Part shown: in pieces, positions 63,712 to 64,000 of the stretch
Numbering within the stretch: position 1 is the first letter of the stretch
Layout of the letters: every line of letters begins with the position of its first letter
Assembly (NCBI GenBank): GCA_030432565.1
Contig: JAUIGV010000018.1
Span: 38,205 to 102,204, forward strand
Reading direction: 5' to 3'
DNA from: Verrucomicrobiia bacterium
GTDB taxonomy: Bacteria > Verrucomicrobiota > Verrucomicrobiia > Verrucomicrobiales > Akkermansiaceae
Length of the DNA stretch: 64,000 bases
Notes under the pieces: model-generated
Told to the model about the DNA's origin: nothing
Seen by the model: the letters and a program-made list of their open reading frames with translations, nothing else
The model's database searches: none
Position numbers and translations under genes: made by a program

Positions 63712-63883
63712 TATCTTCAATTCGGAGCGGTGGATTCATTGATCGCTGGGGAAGTTACTAGGGAGGGTTTTGGAAAGACTGCCAGTTCCTTTAATCACTC
63801 CGTTCTGGGATAGTCGGAGAAGGAAGAAGATTTGGACTGAGCCAGTTATTTTCCGATCACCAAACAAAATGTCTCCGGCGGAT

Positions 63884-64000
63884 TCAGCTCGGAAGCGCAA
63901 TTTGAGATTGAGTTAGAAAGATGTCGTTTGGGGTGGCATAGTCGAGGGTTTTCCTTGGTCTTGAGTTTAAGAGGTTCTGGACTCTTAGAACCTCTTCTGG
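63884..64000 (-). mobile_element. C-terminal end of an IS30-family transposase (runs off the window)
   Basis: 39 codons on the minus strand read PEEVLRVQNLLNSRPRKTLDY and TPNDIFL, read in part, ending ALPS and a stop at 63884-63886. The string LNxRPRKTLxYxTPxxxF is the hallmark of the C-terminal end of IS30-family integrase-like transposases. The rest of the element lies beyond base 64000. The inverted repeat should lie within the roughly 200 bases left of the stop; I could not fix it without the other end. It adjoins the CorA pseudogene. Confidence 0.8.

Noticed and set aside
1..64000. CRISPR arrays, tRNA or rRNA genes
   Set aside because: I looked for regularly spaced direct repeats, CCA-ending cloverleaf arms and conserved rRNA strings and saw none; a covariance-model scan would be decisive.

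Overview
The window looks like a chromosomal segment of a Verrucomicrobiota bacterium, probably a marine or sediment member of Verrucomicrobiales. This placement is inferred from protein families, not from a marker gene. Typical PVC-superphylum families are dense: DUF1501, the beta-propeller/HEAT/CxxCH dehydrogenase-like protein, a DUF1552-DUF1592 pair, an ECF sigma factor of the kind that sits next to a Ser/Thr kinase gene, four sulfatases, PQQ-like propellers, lamin-tail/CotH proteins, Tat-exported Gfo/Idh/MocA oxidoreductases and TIM-barrel epimerases. Most products carry signal peptides, Tat signals or lipoboxes, so the segment is mainly envelope and extracellular catabolism. No rRNA, tRNA or CRISPR array is visible.

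Layout. 1-4 kb: the end of a DUF1501 gene, translationally coupled to a heme-binding dehydrogenase-like gene. 4-10.3 kb, minus strand: two sulfatases, an ECF sigma factor and a damaged chimeric ORF that joins the start of a kinase-type gene to an autotransporter-like passenger. 10.3-11 kb: non-coding, with a 221-bp element bounded by inverted repeats. 11-18 kb: glycosyltransferase, PQQ-like propeller, sialidase-like protein, oxidoreductase, small membrane protein and a very regular beta-helix protein. 18-26 kb: a 1,298-residue lamin-tail/CotH protein and the DUF1592/DUF1552 pair. 26-41 kb: papain-like protease, a second PQQ-like gene split by an amber codon, cysteine hydrolase, GH43-like propeller, beta-helix protein, sulfatase with an extra C-terminal domain, CehA/McbA metallohydrolase and TIM-barrel protein. 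41-45 kb: a truncated gene, a tiny basic ORF and a large Tyr/His/Gly-rich exported protein. 45-48.5 kb: four successive lipoproteins.

The most system-like part is 48.7-62.9 kb, all on the plus strand: a periplasmic-propeller sensor kinase overlapping its NarL-type regulator, an OprB-like porin, a stand-alone receiver lacking the canonical phospho-acceptor, then a tight series of arylsulfatase, formylglycine-generating enzyme with both catalytic cysteines, two DUF1254 proteins, a small lipoprotein, a bestrophin-like membrane protein and an outer-membrane barrel. My inference is a sense/import/desulfate locus. Three copies of an ungapped 70-bp sequence occur at 44,733, 53,207 and 54,919. Each is followed at exactly +31 by an ATG or GTG, which suggests a shared promoter/leader module.

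The right end is decaying: a CorA-like transporter pseudogene with two stops and a frameshift, then the C-terminal end of an IS30-family transposase running off the window. Several other genes are broken (4-6.9 kb, 29.2 kb, 41.3-41.9 kb), so this is a rearranging accessory region.
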